DNA from: Celeribacter baekdonensis
GTDB taxonomy: Bacteria; Pseudomonadota; Alphaproteobacteria; Rhodobacterales; Rhodobacteraceae
Assembly (NCBI RefSeq): GCF_900102315.1
Contig: NZ_FNBL01000002.1
Location: 345,194-409,193, forward strand
Length of the DNA: 64,000 bases
Reading direction: 5' to 3'
Shown here: piece after piece, positions 31,035 through 40,511 of the stretch
Numbering within the stretch: position 1 is the stretch's first letter
Layout of the letters: the number at the start of each line of letters is the position of its first letter
Notes under the pieces: generated by a model
What the model saw: only the letters and a program-made list of their open reading frames with translations
Databases searched by the model: none
What the model was told of the DNA's origin: nothing
Made by a program: the position numbers and the translations under genes

Positions 31035-32720
31035 ATGTCTGACGATAAAATTTCATACCCAAAACGTGCCATTGGTGAGATCCGGGAGGGCCTTGCCGAG
31101 ACCGTGGCCCTGATCCGCAGGCGCGGCCCCAGCCAAATCCAATTTTGGTTCATCGCGCTGTGCATCGGTGTTGCCTCCGGCTTTGCCGCTTTGCTTTTCC
31201 GTAAAGGGATCAACCTGTTACAAGGTTTTTTCTACGGCACGGATGATCTGCGCCACCTGCATAGTTTTGCCGGAGGCCTGCCATGGTATTGGGTTTTGGC
31301 ATTGCCGGTCTGTGGCGGGCTGGTGGTTGGGGTGATCCTCAACTGGTTCACGCCGGACGGGCGGGTGCGCTCGGTGGCGGATGTGATCGAAGGTGCGGCG
31401 TTAAACGAGGGGCGTGTGGAAAAACGCGCAGGTCTGGCATCGGCCGCCGCCTCACTGATCACGCTGTCCACCGGCGGATCGTCGGGGCGCGAGGGCCCCG
31501 TGGTCCATTTGGCGGGGGTGATTTCCAGTTGGGTGTCAAACCGATTGCATGCCGATGGTATCACCGGGCGCGACCTTTTGGGCTGTGCTGTCGCCGCCGC
31601 CGTGTCGGCGTCTTTCAACGCGCCGATTGCCGGGGCCTTGTTTGCGCTCGAAGTCGTCTTGCGCCATTTTGCGGTCCATGCGTTTGCGCCGATCGTCATT
31701 GCCTCGGCGGCGGGCACGGTGATCAACCGGTTGGAATTCGGCGGTGTCACTGAATTCACCTTGGCCGCCGAAGGGGCGCTGACCTTTTACGTCGAACTCC
31801 CGGCGTTTTTGCTGTTGGGGCTGATCTGCGGTCTCGTCGCCGTGGTGATGATGCGGGCGATTTTCATGGCCGATGATTTTGGCTCATGGGCGCAAGAGCG
31901 GATGCATCTGCCGCCGGTTTTGCGCCCGGCGGTGGCGGGGTTTTTGCTCGGCGGGATTGCGATCTTTTTTCCGCATATCATCGGCGTTGGATACGAGACC
32001 ACGTCTTACGCGCTCACCGGGCAATTGCTGATTTGGCAGGCCATCGTCTTTGCCGTGATCAAGGTCATCGCCGTCGCCATCACCATGGCCGGACGGATGG
32101 GCGGGGGCGTGTTTTCGCCCGCTTTGATGGTGGGGGCTTTGACCGGGCTGGCCTTTGGCCTGATCGCCACGGCAGTGTTCCCGAATGTGTCGGGCACGGC
32201 CACGCTCTATGCTTTGGCGGGGATGGGGGCGGTGGCAGCGGCCGTTTTGGGCGCGCCGATTTCGACCACTTTGATCGTGTTCGAACTGACCGGGGATTGG
32301 CAAACCGGATTGGCAGTGATGGTCGCGGTGTCGCTGTCCACCGCACTGGCCTCACGGTTGGTGGATCGCTCGTTTTTTCTCACATTGTTGGAACGGCGTG
32401 ATGTGCATTTGGCGGCAGGTCCGCAGGCTTATCTTTTGGCGACGGTGCGGGTGCATCAATGTTATCGTGCCCCGGATGCGCCACGCGCAGCCTCAGAAGA
32501 GGCCTGTAAGGAATTGATCAATCAGGGGATTTATCTGTCGCCCAATATGACTCTGGAAAAGGCGATGCCTTTGTTTGAGGCGCATAATCTGGTGTTTATT
32601 CCTGTGGTCACGCTGCATGAGGAAAGCGGAGCCGAACTTCACGGTGCACTGTTTCAGGTCGATGCGCTTCGGGTGTTTAGCAAGAAATTGGCGGACACGG
32701 CGGCGGAAGAGCACAGTTAG
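31035..32720 (+). CDS. ClC-family chloride channel/antiporter
   Basis: This is a 561-residue polytopic membrane protein. TGGSSGREGPVVHLAG is the second ClC selectivity motif with the gating glutamate, and GGGVFSPALMVGA is the third (GGxFxP). About a dozen hydrophobic segments surround them. After the transmembrane part (about residue 450) come roughly 110 cytoplasmic residues that resemble a single worn CBS-like unit (YLSPNMTLEKAMPLFEAHNLVFIPVV). Whether it is a channel or a proton antiporter cannot be settled here. Followed by a strong symmetric terminator. Confidence 0.92.
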   Translation: MSDDKISYPKRAIGEIREGLAETVALIRRRGPSQIQFWFIALCIGVASGFAALLFRKGINLLQGFFYGTDDLRHLHSFAGGLPWYWVLALPVCGGLVVGVILNWFTPDGRVRSVADVIEGAALNEGRVEKRAGLASAAASLITLSTGGSSGREGPVVHLAGVISSWVSNRLHADGITGRDLLGCAVAAAVSASFNAPIAGALFALEVVLRHFAVHAFAPIVIASAAGTVINRLEFGGVTEFTLAAEGALTFYVELPAFLLLGLICGLVAVVMMRAIFMADDFGSWAQERMHLPPVLRPAVAGFLLGGIAIFFPHIIGVGYETTSYALTGQLLIWQAIVFAVIKVIAVAITMAGRMGGGVFSPALMVGALTGLAFGLIATAVFPNVSGTATLYALAGMGAVAAAVLGAPISTTLIVFELTGDWQTGLAVMVAVSLSTALASRLVDRSFFLTLLERRDVHLAAGPQAYLLATVRVHQCYRAPDAPRAASEEACKELINQGIYLSPNMTLEKAMPLFEAHNLVFIPVVTLHEESGAELHGALFQVDALRVFSKKLADTAAEEHS

Positions 32721-32722
32721 AA

Positions 32723-32754
32723 CGAAAACGCAGGCCCGAGAGCCTGCGTTTTCG
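32723..32754. terminator. Bidirectional terminator between ClC and DUF427 genes
   Basis: CGAAAACGCAGGC (32723-32735) and GCCTGCGTTTTCG (32742-32754) form a perfect 13-bp stem with a six-base loop and A/T-rich flanks on both strands, between convergent genes. Confidence 0.85.
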
Positions 32755-32782
32755 ATGACGGTTTTTGCGATGGTATTAGGGC

Positions 32783-33124
32783 TTAAAGCTGCTCGACAGC
32801 GGCCTTTTGTGGATAAAATGCAATATAGTCTTTGAGGCCCGTGACAAGCGGCTTGGGGTCCTCATAGGACCATGCCGCATCCGCAATCACCACGGATTTC
32901 GTGTGGATCGCATAATAGGTGGCCTCGCCTTTGAACGGGCAGACGGAGACAGTGTCGGTCTTGTCCAAAAACGCCATCGCCAAGTCTTCGCGCGGGAAAT
33001 AAATCACCGGCGGATAGTCCCCTTCGCTCAGTTCCAAAGCCCGCGATGTTTCTCCCAAAACGGCACCGCCCGCGCGAACCACATAGGTCCCCGGGGCTGT
33101 GCGGATCTTGATATGATCTGGCAT
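32783..33124 (-). CDS. DUF427 domain protein
   Basis: This is a 113-residue cytoplasmic protein that is essentially one DUF427 domain: VRAGGAVLGETSRALELSEGDYPPVIYFPREDL, then VCPFKGEATYYAI with the conserved CPxKG. The family is widespread, with no firmly established function. It is convergent with the ClC gene and 60 bases downstream of the peptidase gene on the same strand. Confidence 0.9.
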   Translation of the reverse strand: MPDHIKIRTAPGTYVVRAGGAVLGETSRALELSEGDYPPVIYFPREDLAMAFLDKTDTVSVCPFKGEATYYAIHTKSVVIADAAWSYEDPKPLVTGLKDYIAFYPQKAAVEQL

Positions 33125-33184
33125 GTCTCGTATCCCTCTGTTGATTTTCGCAGACCTTATCAGGCTTCTTGCGACAGGTATATG

Positions 33185-34990
33185 TCAGACGGGTGCAACC
33201 GCGTGTCGCAGCCAGTCGCGGGCCGTCTCTGACACGCGCGGCGCGATCTTGTCCCAGACCTCTGCGTGATAGTCATTGAGCCAATCGCGCTCCCATGGTG
33301 CCAATTCATCGACCAAAATCAACGAGCGATCAATCGGGACAAAGGTCAGAGTTTCGAAATCCAACATGTCACGACCATCTGCGCCCGACATTTCAGCGGC
33401 GGTGCGCACCACAATCAGGTTTTCGATGCGGATGCCGTAAGCGCCTTCGCGATAATAGCCGGGTTCATTCGAGAGGATCATCCCCTCGCGCAGCGCCAAA
33501 TTCGAGCTGCGCGAAATGCGTTGCGGTCCTTCGTGCACCGACAGGAACGCGCCAACGCCGTGGCCGGTGCCGTGATCATAATCGCGCCCCATCCGCCACA
33601 ATGGCGCACGCGCCAAAGCGTCCAGATGCCCGCCCGACACATCGCGCGGAAAGCGCGCGGCTGAGATCGCGATCATGCCCTGAAGCACCGCGGTAAAACT
33701 CACCCGCTCTTCGCCTGCCACATCGCCAAGGGCGATGGTGCGGGTGATGTCAGTGGTGCCGTCTTGATACTGGCCGCCACTGTCAATCAGTAGCAATTCA
33801 CCACGTTTGAGCGCGCGGTTGGTGTCTTCGGTCACGCGGTAATGGACAATCGCGCCGTGCGGCCCCGCGCCGCAAATCGTATCAAAGGAAATCTCTTTGA
33901 GCTGATTGGTGGCGGCGCGGCAGGCCTCAAGCTGTTTGACCACTTCGATCTCGGTCAGGTCTTCGGGCATTTGCTCGGAGAGCCAGCACAAAAACTCAAC
34001 CATCGCCGCGCCATCGCGCAGATGCGCCTCGCGCATCCCCTTGATTTCCGCCTCCGTCTTACAGGCTTTCGGCAGGATACAGGGGTCATCGCCCTCGACA
34101 ATCTCCGCCTCTGACATCATGGTTTTGACCGCATGGGGCGCTGTGCCGGGATCGACCAAAACCGGGCCTTGCAGGGTCTCAAGCGCGGCGGCAAAGGCCT
34201 CTCGCGGCTCGATCGTGATGCGCGGATCGGGGCCAAGATGGGCGTATTTTTCGGCGGCGTCAAACAGGGTCAGCTTGCCGCCCGTGTCGCTTGTCGTGTC
34301 GCCTGTGGTGGTCAAAATTCCAAAGGCTTGCACCACCGGATTATGCGCAATATCCGTGCCGCGGATGTTCAAAAGCCAACACAGGCTGTCCGGGAGGGTC
34401 AGAACAACGGCCTCAGCCCCGGCCTTTTTCACGGCTGCACCGATCTCAGTAAACTTGTCTTCGGAGGTTTTTCCCGCCAGTGCAAAGGGCTGTACACTCA
34501 CGGGGGACATCCCACGTTCGGGCCGGTCTGACCAGATTTTGTCGACCAGATTGACCGTCGCCACAATTTCCTTCGAGGTGTCGGCGAGTGAGCGGCGCAG
34601 CCCGTCGATCTCGCGGATCGTGTGCAGCCAGGGGTCAAAACCGATCTTCTCCGCACCCGCCTCTTTCAACCATGCGCCAAGGCTGGTCTGTGGCCAGGCG
34701 ACGAAATCAAACACCGCCGGATCACATTGGGCGCGGACCTGAACCGTGTAGCGGCCATCGGTGAACATCACCGCGCGGTCACGCAGGATCACGGCAAAGC
34801 CCGCCGACCCGGTGAACCCGGTCAACCACGCCAAACGTTCATCACAGGGGGCAACATATTCGCCCTGATGGGCATCCCCACGCGGCACGATAAAGGCGTC
34901 CAATCCGGCGTCCACCATTGCGGCGCGCAGGGCGGTGACGCGCGGGGCGGCTTGGTCGGGGCGAGAGGTCGCGTCAAAGCTTTGGAACAT
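33185..34990 (-). CDS. Aminopeptidase P family metallopeptidase
   Basis: A 601-residue enzyme of the long (eukaryote-like) Xaa-Pro aminopeptidase class, which removes an N-terminal residue before proline. Two creatinase-like N-terminal domains precede the pita-bread catalytic domain. Metal ligands are visible: DSGGQYQDGTTDITRT (two Asp), GTGHGVGAFLSVHEGP (His), EPGYYREGAYGIRIENL (Glu) and a final Glu region. No signal peptide is seen, so it is cytoplasmic. It is a stand-alone gene between DUF427 and cobT. Confidence 0.93.
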   Translation of the reverse strand: MFQSFDATSRPDQAAPRVTALRAAMVDAGLDAFIVPRGDAHQGEYVAPCDERLAWLTGFTGSAGFAVILRDRAVMFTDGRYTVQVRAQCDPAVFDFVAWPQTSLGAWLKEAGAEKIGFDPWLHTIREIDGLRRSLADTSKEIVATVNLVDKIWSDRPERGMSPVSVQPFALAGKTSEDKFTEIGAAVKKAGAEAVVLTLPDSLCWLLNIRGTDIAHNPVVQAFGILTTTGDTTSDTGGKLTLFDAAEKYAHLGPDPRITIEPREAFAAALETLQGPVLVDPGTAPHAVKTMMSEAEIVEGDDPCILPKACKTEAEIKGMREAHLRDGAAMVEFLCWLSEQMPEDLTEIEVVKQLEACRAATNQLKEISFDTICGAGPHGAIVHYRVTEDTNRALKRGELLLIDSGGQYQDGTTDITRTIALGDVAGEERVSFTAVLQGMIAISAARFPRDVSGGHLDALARAPLWRMGRDYDHGTGHGVGAFLSVHEGPQRISRSSNLALREGMILSNEPGYYREGAYGIRIENLIVVRTAAEMSGADGRDMLDFETLTFVPIDRSLILVDELAPWERDWLNDYHAEVWDKIAPRVSETARDWLRHAVAPV

Positions 34991-35053
34991 GGTGCCATGT
35001 GCCTTTTCTATTTAAAATAATCATTTGGTGCGCGCAGGGCCGCGCCGCAGCAC

Positions 35054-36928
35054 TTAGGACGCGCGGCGAATGCCCATCACCCGCGCCCGTGCACGCGGGT
35101 CGCTGTCAAACAGCGAGGCCAGTTGTTCGGTCATCGCGCCGGCCAATTGTTCAACATCGGTGATGGTCACGGCGCGATCATAATAGCGCGTGACGTCATG
35201 GCCGATGCCGATGGCCAAAAGTTCAACCTGTTTGCGTTTCTCGATCATCCCGATCACATCGCGCAGGTGTTTTTCAAGGTAATTGGCCGGGTTGACCGAC
35301 AGCGTGCTGTCATCCACCGGTGCCCCATCCGAGATCACCATGAGGATTTTGCGCGCTTCAGGTCGTCCCATCATCCGCCGATGCGCCCATTCCAACGCCT
35401 CGCCGTCGATGTTTTCTTTCAACAGGCCCTCTTTCATCATCAGACCCAAATTGGCCCGTGTCCGCCGCATCGGTGCGTCGGCGGATTTGTAGATGATGTG
35501 GCGCAGATCGTTCAAACGGCCCGGTTGCGCCGGACGCCCAGCGGCCAACCACGCTTCGCGCGCCAATCCGCCCTTCCACGCGCGGGTGGTAAAGCCCAGC
35601 ACCTCGACCTTGACGTTGCAACGCTCCAGCGTGCGGGCCAAGACATCGGCACAAATCGCCGCGATGGAGATCGGGCGACCGCGCATCGAGCCGGAGTTGT
35701 CGAGCAGGAGCGTCACCACCGTGTCGCGGAATTCGGTGTCTTTTTCGACCTTGAACGACAAAGGCGTGGTTGGGTTGGCGATCACACGGGCCAAGCGGCC
35801 AGCGTCCAAAATCCCCTCTTCGCGGTCAAATTCCCATGAGCGGTTTTGTTGCGCCTGAAGGCGGCGTTGCAGTTTGTTGGCCAAGCGCGACACAGCGCCT
35901 TTGAGCGGCTCCAACTGTTGGTCCAAATAGGCGCGCAGGCGTTCCAATTCGGCCGGTTCGGCCAGATCTTCGGCGGCGATCTCTTCATCGTTGGCGGTTG
36001 AAAACACTTGGTAATTCGGATCGGCGTCGGAATAGGGCGCGGGTTGCGGTGGTTCGACCTCGGCCTCATCTTGCGGCAGCTCAACCTCATCAGAAAACTC
36101 ATCTTCGGCCATGTCATCCGAGGACATCGAGGCCTCTTGCATGTCCTGCTGTTCGTCCTGCGCGCTCTCGGGGCTGGCCTCTTCTTCGTCCGAGCTGTCC
36201 TGCTCTTCGCCGGTGGAGTCGGGCTCTTCTTCTTGCTCGTCCGTTTCGGCGGATTGATCGTCTTCGGGGTCAGTCGCGTCCGGGTCATCACCCAATTGGT
36301 CGCCGTATCCCAGCTCTTCGATCACGCGCCGCGCCAGACGGGCAAAGCCGCGCTGATCTTCCAACAGATCGCCAATATCTTCGAATGTGCCTTGGGTTTG
36401 ACCCTCGATGAAATCGCGCCACAGATCCAAAACCGTGTTGGCACCTTTTGGCAGTTCACGCCCGGTGGACAGTTCGCGCAGGTAATAGCCCATGGCCTGT
36501 GCCAAGGGGGCATCCTCGCGTTTGGTGATGCCATCATAGCCACGGCGCATCGCCTCATTGCCGATTTTGGCATTGATGTTTTTGGCCGTGCCGGGCATGT
36601 GCCGCGCCCCCGCCGCCTCACAGCGCGCGGTTTCCAAGGCGTCGTAAATCTCAAACGCCATCTGGCCCTGCGGCGCGTAGCGTTGGAACGTCGGTTGGTC
36701 GTGAAACTTGTGACGCAGAGCCAGCGCATCGGCGGTGCCGCGCGCGATCAACACTTCGTCTTTGGTCATCCGCCGCGACACTTGCGGCAGGCGCACAGTG
36801 TCACCCGACAGACCAGAGGGGTCCATCGAATAGGTGATCGTCAGGTCCGCATCGTCGGCGAGCACTTTCGTGGCTTCGGCCAGCGCCTTTTTGAACGGAT
36901 CGGCAGGGTTGTCAGAGGGCTTGTTCAT
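35054..36928 (-). CDS. cobT: Cobaltochelatase subunit CobT
   Basis: CobT works with CobS and CobN to insert cobalt into hydrogenobyrinic acid a,c-diamide in aerobic B12 synthesis. The 624-residue protein has a helical N-terminal part, a strongly acidic middle (about residues 215-310, runs of D, E and S), and a C-terminal von Willebrand A domain. The metal-ion site DNSGSM lies near residue 408. CobS is encoded 2.3 kb away rather than next door, with three unrelated genes between. cobN is not in the window. Confidence 0.95.
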   Translation of the reverse strand: MNKPSDNPADPFKKALAEATKVLADDADLTITYSMDPSGLSGDTVRLPQVSRRMTKDEVLIARGTADALALRHKFHDQPTFQRYAPQGQMAFEIYDALETARCEAAGARHMPGTAKNINAKIGNEAMRRGYDGITKREDAPLAQAMGYYLRELSTGRELPKGANTVLDLWRDFIEGQTQGTFEDIGDLLEDQRGFARLARRVIEELGYGDQLGDDPDATDPEDDQSAETDEQEEEPDSTGEEQDSSDEEEASPESAQDEQQDMQEASMSSDDMAEDEFSDEVELPQDEAEVEPPQPAPYSDADPNYQVFSTANDEEIAAEDLAEPAELERLRAYLDQQLEPLKGAVSRLANKLQRRLQAQQNRSWEFDREEGILDAGRLARVIANPTTPLSFKVEKDTEFRDTVVTLLLDNSGSMRGRPISIAAICADVLARTLERCNVKVEVLGFTTRAWKGGLAREAWLAAGRPAQPGRLNDLRHIIYKSADAPMRRTRANLGLMMKEGLLKENIDGEALEWAHRRMMGRPEARKILMVISDGAPVDDSTLSVNPANYLEKHLRDVIGMIEKRKQVELLAIGIGHDVTRYYDRAVTITDVEQLAGAMTEQLASLFDSDPRARARVMGIRRAS

Positions 36929-37125
36929 GCGCTCGTTAAATCATGCGCGCGCAGGTCGGGCAAGAGAAAGACATGCGACACAGGGCGCATATGTGTTTGC
37001 ACAGGAATTGCGCGATGGCGCACATATATTTGGATTGAAGTCATTGTGGGTGCGAATTTATGTAGGCCTCAAAGCCGCGGACCTTTCCTCCCCCTCATCC
37101 CCCGCGTGCAGATCAGGAGTTCCCC

Positions 37126-37719
37126 ATGACCACCTTGCAGTCTAACCCGAAAATCGCCATCATCATTGGTTCCACCCGCGATGCCCGGTTTGCAGATAAA
37201 CCGGCAAACTGGCTTTTGGAAAAAGCCAAAGAGATCAGCACCGATCTCGATTTCGAACTGGTCGATCTGAAAGACTATGCGTTGCCGATGTTCAACGAAA
37301 TGGCCTCCAACCTGTGGATGCCGTCCGCGGACGCAAAAGCCGTGGCGTGGCAGGAAAAAATGGCCGAATTTGATGGCTATATTTTCGTCACCCCGGAATA
37401 CAACTCCTCGATCCCGGCTTCGTTGAAAAACGCGTTGGATCAAGCTGGCAAGGAATGGGTGCGCAAACCCGCCGCCGTCTTTGGCTATGGCTCGGTCGGT
37501 GCGGCCCGTGCGGTCGAACATTTGCGCGCCGTGACGATCAACCTGTCGATGGTACCGGTGCGCGCCGCCGTTTACATTTCCGGTTCGGATTTTTTCAAAG
37601 TCTCACCTCTGGGCGCCAATGCCGAAATGTCGGAGATCGAAGCCAACATCCTGCCCTCTGTCACCGCGATGTTGGGCGATTTGGCGTGGTGGACCAAGGC
37701 GACCAAAGCGGCGCGATAA
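37126..37719 (+). CDS. NADPH-dependent FMN reductase
   Basis: This is a 197-residue flavodoxin-like protein. IIGSTRDARFADKPANWLL is the FMN phosphate-binding loop, and VTPEYNSSIPASLKNALD is the conserved isoalloxazine-binding segment of NADPH-dependent FMN/azo/quinone reductases. It is probably a cytoplasmic quinone or azo-type reductase. CAGGAG lies seven bases before ATG 37126. It stands between cobT and cobS on the opposite strand, with its own terminator. Confidence 0.92.
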   Translation: MTTLQSNPKIAIIIGSTRDARFADKPANWLLEKAKEISTDLDFELVDLKDYALPMFNEMASNLWMPSADAKAVAWQEKMAEFDGYIFVTPEYNSSIPASLKNALDQAGKEWVRKPAAVFGYGSVGAARAVEHLRAVTINLSMVPVRAAVYISGSDFFKVSPLGANAEMSEIEANILPSVTAMLGDLAWWTKATKAAR

Positions 37720-37742
37720 TCCAAAGTTTTGATATATTTGGG

Positions 37743-37769
37743 AAAGGCTCGCGTTTTGCGGGCCTTTTT
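37743..37769 (+). terminator. Terminator after the FMN reductase gene
   Basis: AAAGGCTCGC (37743-37752) pairs with GCGGGCCTTT (37758-37767) around GTTTT, with one wobble pair. A run of five T ends the signal. Confidence 0.8.
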
Positions 37770-37791
37770 CATGCCCGGATTCATTCTTGGA

Positions 37792-38211
37792 TCATGCGCC
37801 CAAAAGCATGGCGCGGCAGTGACGGATGCTGTCTTGGGCAAGTTGACTGGCGCGGTCGGCCTCACCTTGGTCAAAGGAAAACCGCGACAGCGCCAAAAGT
37901 TCGCTTTGCGCCACATGACCGGCCAAGCGCAATTCTTCGTAGGCCTCGGCTTCTTCGGGGGCGATCACAGCGGCCAAAAGTTCCTGCATGGCGTGTTTGA
38001 GCTCATTGAGGCTTTGGTCTTCGCGGTGCTGCGCCTCGGCGGACAGACGTCCGGCACAATAGGCGAAATCACGAGCAAGCGGGGAGGCGGCGGCGGGCAG
38101 GGCCTGAAGCGGGGTCGCAGCACAGAGGCTGAGCGCGCTCAAAAGGGCGCTCATGATGGCAAGGGATGTCCGGGCTTGCCTGTGGATAACTCTGTGGACT
38201 CTCTGTGTCAT
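37792..38211 (-). CDS. Small exported protein of unknown function
   Basis: I start at ATG 38211 (139 residues), because GAGG lies just upstream. The N-terminus is basic and followed by a hydrophobic stretch ending in a likely signal cleavage site (LSALSLCAATPLQALPAAA). The mature part is mostly helical, with a cysteine near each end (FAYCAGRLSAEAQHRED and IRHCRAMLL) that could form a disulfide. I recognise no domain. It lies downstream of zinT on the same strand, separated by 190 bases. Function unknown. Confidence 0.65.
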   Translation of the reverse strand: MTQRVHRVIHRQARTSLAIMSALLSALSLCAATPLQALPAAASPLARDFAYCAGRLSAEAQHREDQSLNELKHAMQELLAAVIAPEEAEAYEELRLAGHVAQSELLALSRFSFDQGEADRASQLAQDSIRHCRAMLLGA

Positions 38212-38289
38212 AGCCTCACTTTGTCGTAAAACCGTTACAATAACGTAAGCGCGACAAGCGAGTCGTGACAAGCCATTTTTGTCTATCGG

Positions 38290-38301
38290 ACGTATATACG
38301 T
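38290..38301. repeat. 12-bp palindrome downstream of zinT
   Basis: ACGTATATACGT is a perfect palindrome in the gap between zinT and the small exported gene, 79 bases before the latter's start. It could be an operator for that gene. Nothing else supports this. Confidence 0.35.
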
Positions 38302-38400
38302 TTGAGGACGTGATCTGGTTTGTATCAAGGCCGGTCTCTGAAAGCCCACACCACGATGCGCGCGATGTGGGCCAGAGGGCCTTATGTCATGGGCCTGTCA

Positions 38401-39069
38401 TTAGTGCGCGAGCATTTCATGGACGATCGCGTCGCCATCCATTGAGGCCGGGTAATATGTCGGCCAGTTGGTCACTTCTGTGAGGAGGGCCGCACGGTCA
38501 TTGCCCCAATAGAGGTGGTAGTGATCGGCGCTCGCGGGAGAAATCCGGTGATCGCTAAACTGAATATACGCTGGGGCTGCCGCATCCCCGTCAGCTTTCT
38601 CAAAGATGTAGCGCACGCCCCGGTTGCCCTTGGCATAGGTGAGGACTTCGTAGCCATCGCTTTCATACTGGGCCGAAAGGGTTTTCCCATCACGGACAAA
38701 GCGCACCGTGTTGCCGTCTATGTCGATCTGGTCCACATCGGTTTTGTACCCTGTGTCATAATAGCTGCGATAGGCGTCGGCGGTTTTGTCGCCCTGTTCG
38801 GCCTTGTGTTGCATCACAGGGTCAAGCGTTCCGTCCTGCAAGTAAGGGTAGACCGATTGCCATGCCCCGGCCCAATCGGACAGGGGGCGATCTTTGATTT
38901 GAGAGTCCTCAAAGTAGCCGTTGTAGATGTCTTGATCCACGTCATGGGTGTGGGCGTGTTCCGGGCTTGCATCGTGGGATTTGGCATCATGTGCCATCGT
39001 TTGTGTGGCGAAGATCAACAGAGTGGCAGTGGCCAGTGCGGTGATCGTATTCGAACTCATGCGGTGCAT
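38401..39069 (-). CDS. zinT: Periplasmic zinc-binding protein ZinT
   Basis: ZinT is a periplasmic lipocalin-like zinc protein that helps zinc uptake under scarcity. A signal peptide ends near TQTMA. The mature N-terminus is histidine-rich (HDAKSHDASPEHAHTHD). The ZinT core follows: LSDWAGAWQSVYPYLQDG, with the conserved metal histidines in SDHRISPASADHYHLYWG. Length is 222 residues from ATG 39069. ATG 39060 is an alternative. An 18-bp palindrome 46 bases upstream looks like a Zur operator. Confidence 0.93.
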   Translation of the reverse strand: MHRMSSNTITALATATLLIFATQTMAHDAKSHDASPEHAHTHDVDQDIYNGYFEDSQIKDRPLSDWAGAWQSVYPYLQDGTLDPVMQHKAEQGDKTADAYRSYYDTGYKTDVDQIDIDGNTVRFVRDGKTLSAQYESDGYEVLTYAKGNRGVRYIFEKADGDAAAPAYIQFSDHRISPASADHYHLYWGNDRAALLTEVTNWPTYYPASMDGDAIVHEMLAH

Positions 39070-39114
39070 TCGTGGGACTCTCTTTCTTTGTGTCGTTAAG
39101 GTCGAATTGGAATC

Positions 39115-39132
39115 GTTACGTTATAACGTAAC
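39115..39132. promoter_or_regulatory. Zur-like operator upstream of zinT
   Basis: GTTACGTTATAACGTAAC is a perfect 18-bp palindrome with a GTTATAAC core, the form I recall for alphaproteobacterial Zur boxes. It lies 46-63 bases before the zinT start, where a repressor would cover the promoter. The gene's zinc function makes this a strong candidate. Binding itself is inference. Confidence 0.7.
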
Positions 39133-39202
39133 AATCTTGTGTAGGCGAGATATCGACACAGGACAAGAGACCCACACAAGGCATCCCATACAGACAAAAG
39201 AA

Positions 39203-39228
39203 AACGGACCCCAAAAGGGGCCCGTTTC
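39203..39228 (-). terminator. Terminator after cobS
   Basis: AAACGGACCCC (39203-39213) and GGGGCCCGTTT (39218-39228) pair with one mismatch around AAAA. Read on the minus strand, the stem is followed by TTTTCTTTTGTC. Confidence 0.8.
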
Positions 39229-39254
39229 AGTCTCATGTTTTAAAAGACGCGCTA

Positions 39255-40223
39255 TCAGCTTGCGACAGAGGCCGCAGATTCCGGTAGCTCTTCGTCAAAA
39301 CAGCGCTGATAGAATTCCGCCACGGTCTGACGTTCCAACTCATCGCATTTGTTGAGGAAGGTCAGGCGGAACGCATAGCCGATGTTGCGGAAAATCTCGG
39401 CGTTTTGCGCCCAGGTGATCACGGTCCGGGGGCTCATCACGGTCGAGAGGTCGCCATTCATAAAGGCGGTCCGGGTCAGATCGGCCACGGTCACCATTTG
39501 CGAAATGTCGCGGCGGCCTTTTTCGGTGTTGTAATGCGGGCATTTGGCCAAAACGATATTCGCCTCGGCGTCATGGCTGAGATAGTTCAACGTCGCCACC
39601 AAAGACCAGCGGTCCATCTGCGCTTGGTTGATCTGTTGCGTGCCGTGATACAGCCCGGTGGTGTCGCCAAGGCCAACCGTGTTGGCAGTGGCAAACAGGC
39701 GGAAGGACGGGTGCGGGGTGATCACCTCGTTTTGGTCCATCAACGTCAATTTACCATCGGCTTCCAACACCCGTTGGATCACAAACATCACATCCGCACG
39801 GCCCGCGTCATATTCGTCAAACACGATGGCGCAGGGGTTGCGCAGAGCCCAGGGCAGGATGCCCTCTTGGAATTCGGTCACCTGTTTGCCGTCGCGCAGT
39901 TTGATCGCGTCTTTGCCGATCAAATCAATGCGCGAGATGTGGCTGTCAAGGTTGACACGCACAGAGGGCCAGTTCAGGCGGGCGGCGACTTGTTCGATAT
40001 GGGTCGATTTGCCGGTGCCGTGGTAGCCCTGAATCATCACGCGGCGGTTGTGGGCAAAGCCCGCAAGAATGGCCAGTGTCGTGTCCGGGTCAAATTTATA
40101 GGTCGGGTCTTCGTCCGGCACCCGGTCGATGCGCTCGGCAAAGCCTTTTACGGTCATGTCAGTATCAATGCCAAAGACATCGCGTACAGAAATGGTTTCG
40201 GTCGGTTTTGCGTTCGCGTCCAT
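39255..40223 (-). CDS. cobS: Cobaltochelatase subunit CobS (MoxR-type AAA+ ATPase)
   Basis: CobS is the AAA+ partner of CobT that powers cobalt insertion by CobN. Walker A is GYHGTGKST at residues 66-74. Walker [13 protein letters not shown], lies near residue 131. [20 protein letters not shown] carries sensor 1. Length is 322 residues, normal for the family. It is the only other B12 gene in the window. A fasciclin/DUF808 pair separates it from the J-domain gene on one side, and three genes separate it from cobT on the other. Confidence 0.96.
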   Translation of the reverse strand: MDANAKPTETISVRDVFGIDTDMTVKGFAERIDRVPDEDPTYKFDPDTTLAILAGFAHNRRVMIQGYHGTGKSTHIEQVAARLNWPSVRVNLDSHISRIDLIGKDAIKLRDGKQVTEFQEGILPWALRNPCAIVFDEYDAGRADVMFVIQRVLEADGKLTLMDQNEVITPHPSFRLFATANTVGLGDTTGLYHGTQQINQAQMDRWSLVATLNYLSHDAEANIVLAKCPHYNTEKGRRDISQMVTVADLTRTAFMNGDLSTVMSPRTVITWAQNAEIFRNIGYAFRLTFLNKCDELERQTVAEFYQRCFDEELPESAASVAS

Positions 40224-40290
40224 GGTTTGGCCCGTTTTCTTTGGTGTTCACTTAAACTGTTCCGCCGCAAACCGGTATCGCAGGATTTTG

Positions 40291-40303
40291 GCAAAACGCT
40301 TTA
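40291..40303 (-). repeat. TAAAGCG element between cobS and the fasciclin gene
   Basis: Read on the minus strand this is TAAAGCGTTTTGC, identical to 4008-4020 after the ftsI stop. No long partner arm is visible nearby. Confidence 0.55.
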
Positions 40304-40511
40304 GGTGACTTCGTGCCCTATCGGCGCGTCAGGTGCAAGGGGCGAGGCGTCGCGGGGGCGTGAGCCAGCGCACAGAATGCCGCGTGGCGCAAAAAAGCAC
40401 CTCACGCCTGCGTGACTGAACGTGAAAGGCGCGTGGTGATCCATGCGGTGATCCGCCCCGTACCCCTTACAACCTCGACACTGGGTCGGGGCGTGTTCTT
40501 AAGGGAGACTT

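Noticed and set aside
38181-38189. Perfect DnaA box TGTGGATAA
   Set aside because: A single box inside a coding region with no cluster of boxes, no A/T-rich unwinding region and no dnaA/dnaN nearby. Not an origin.
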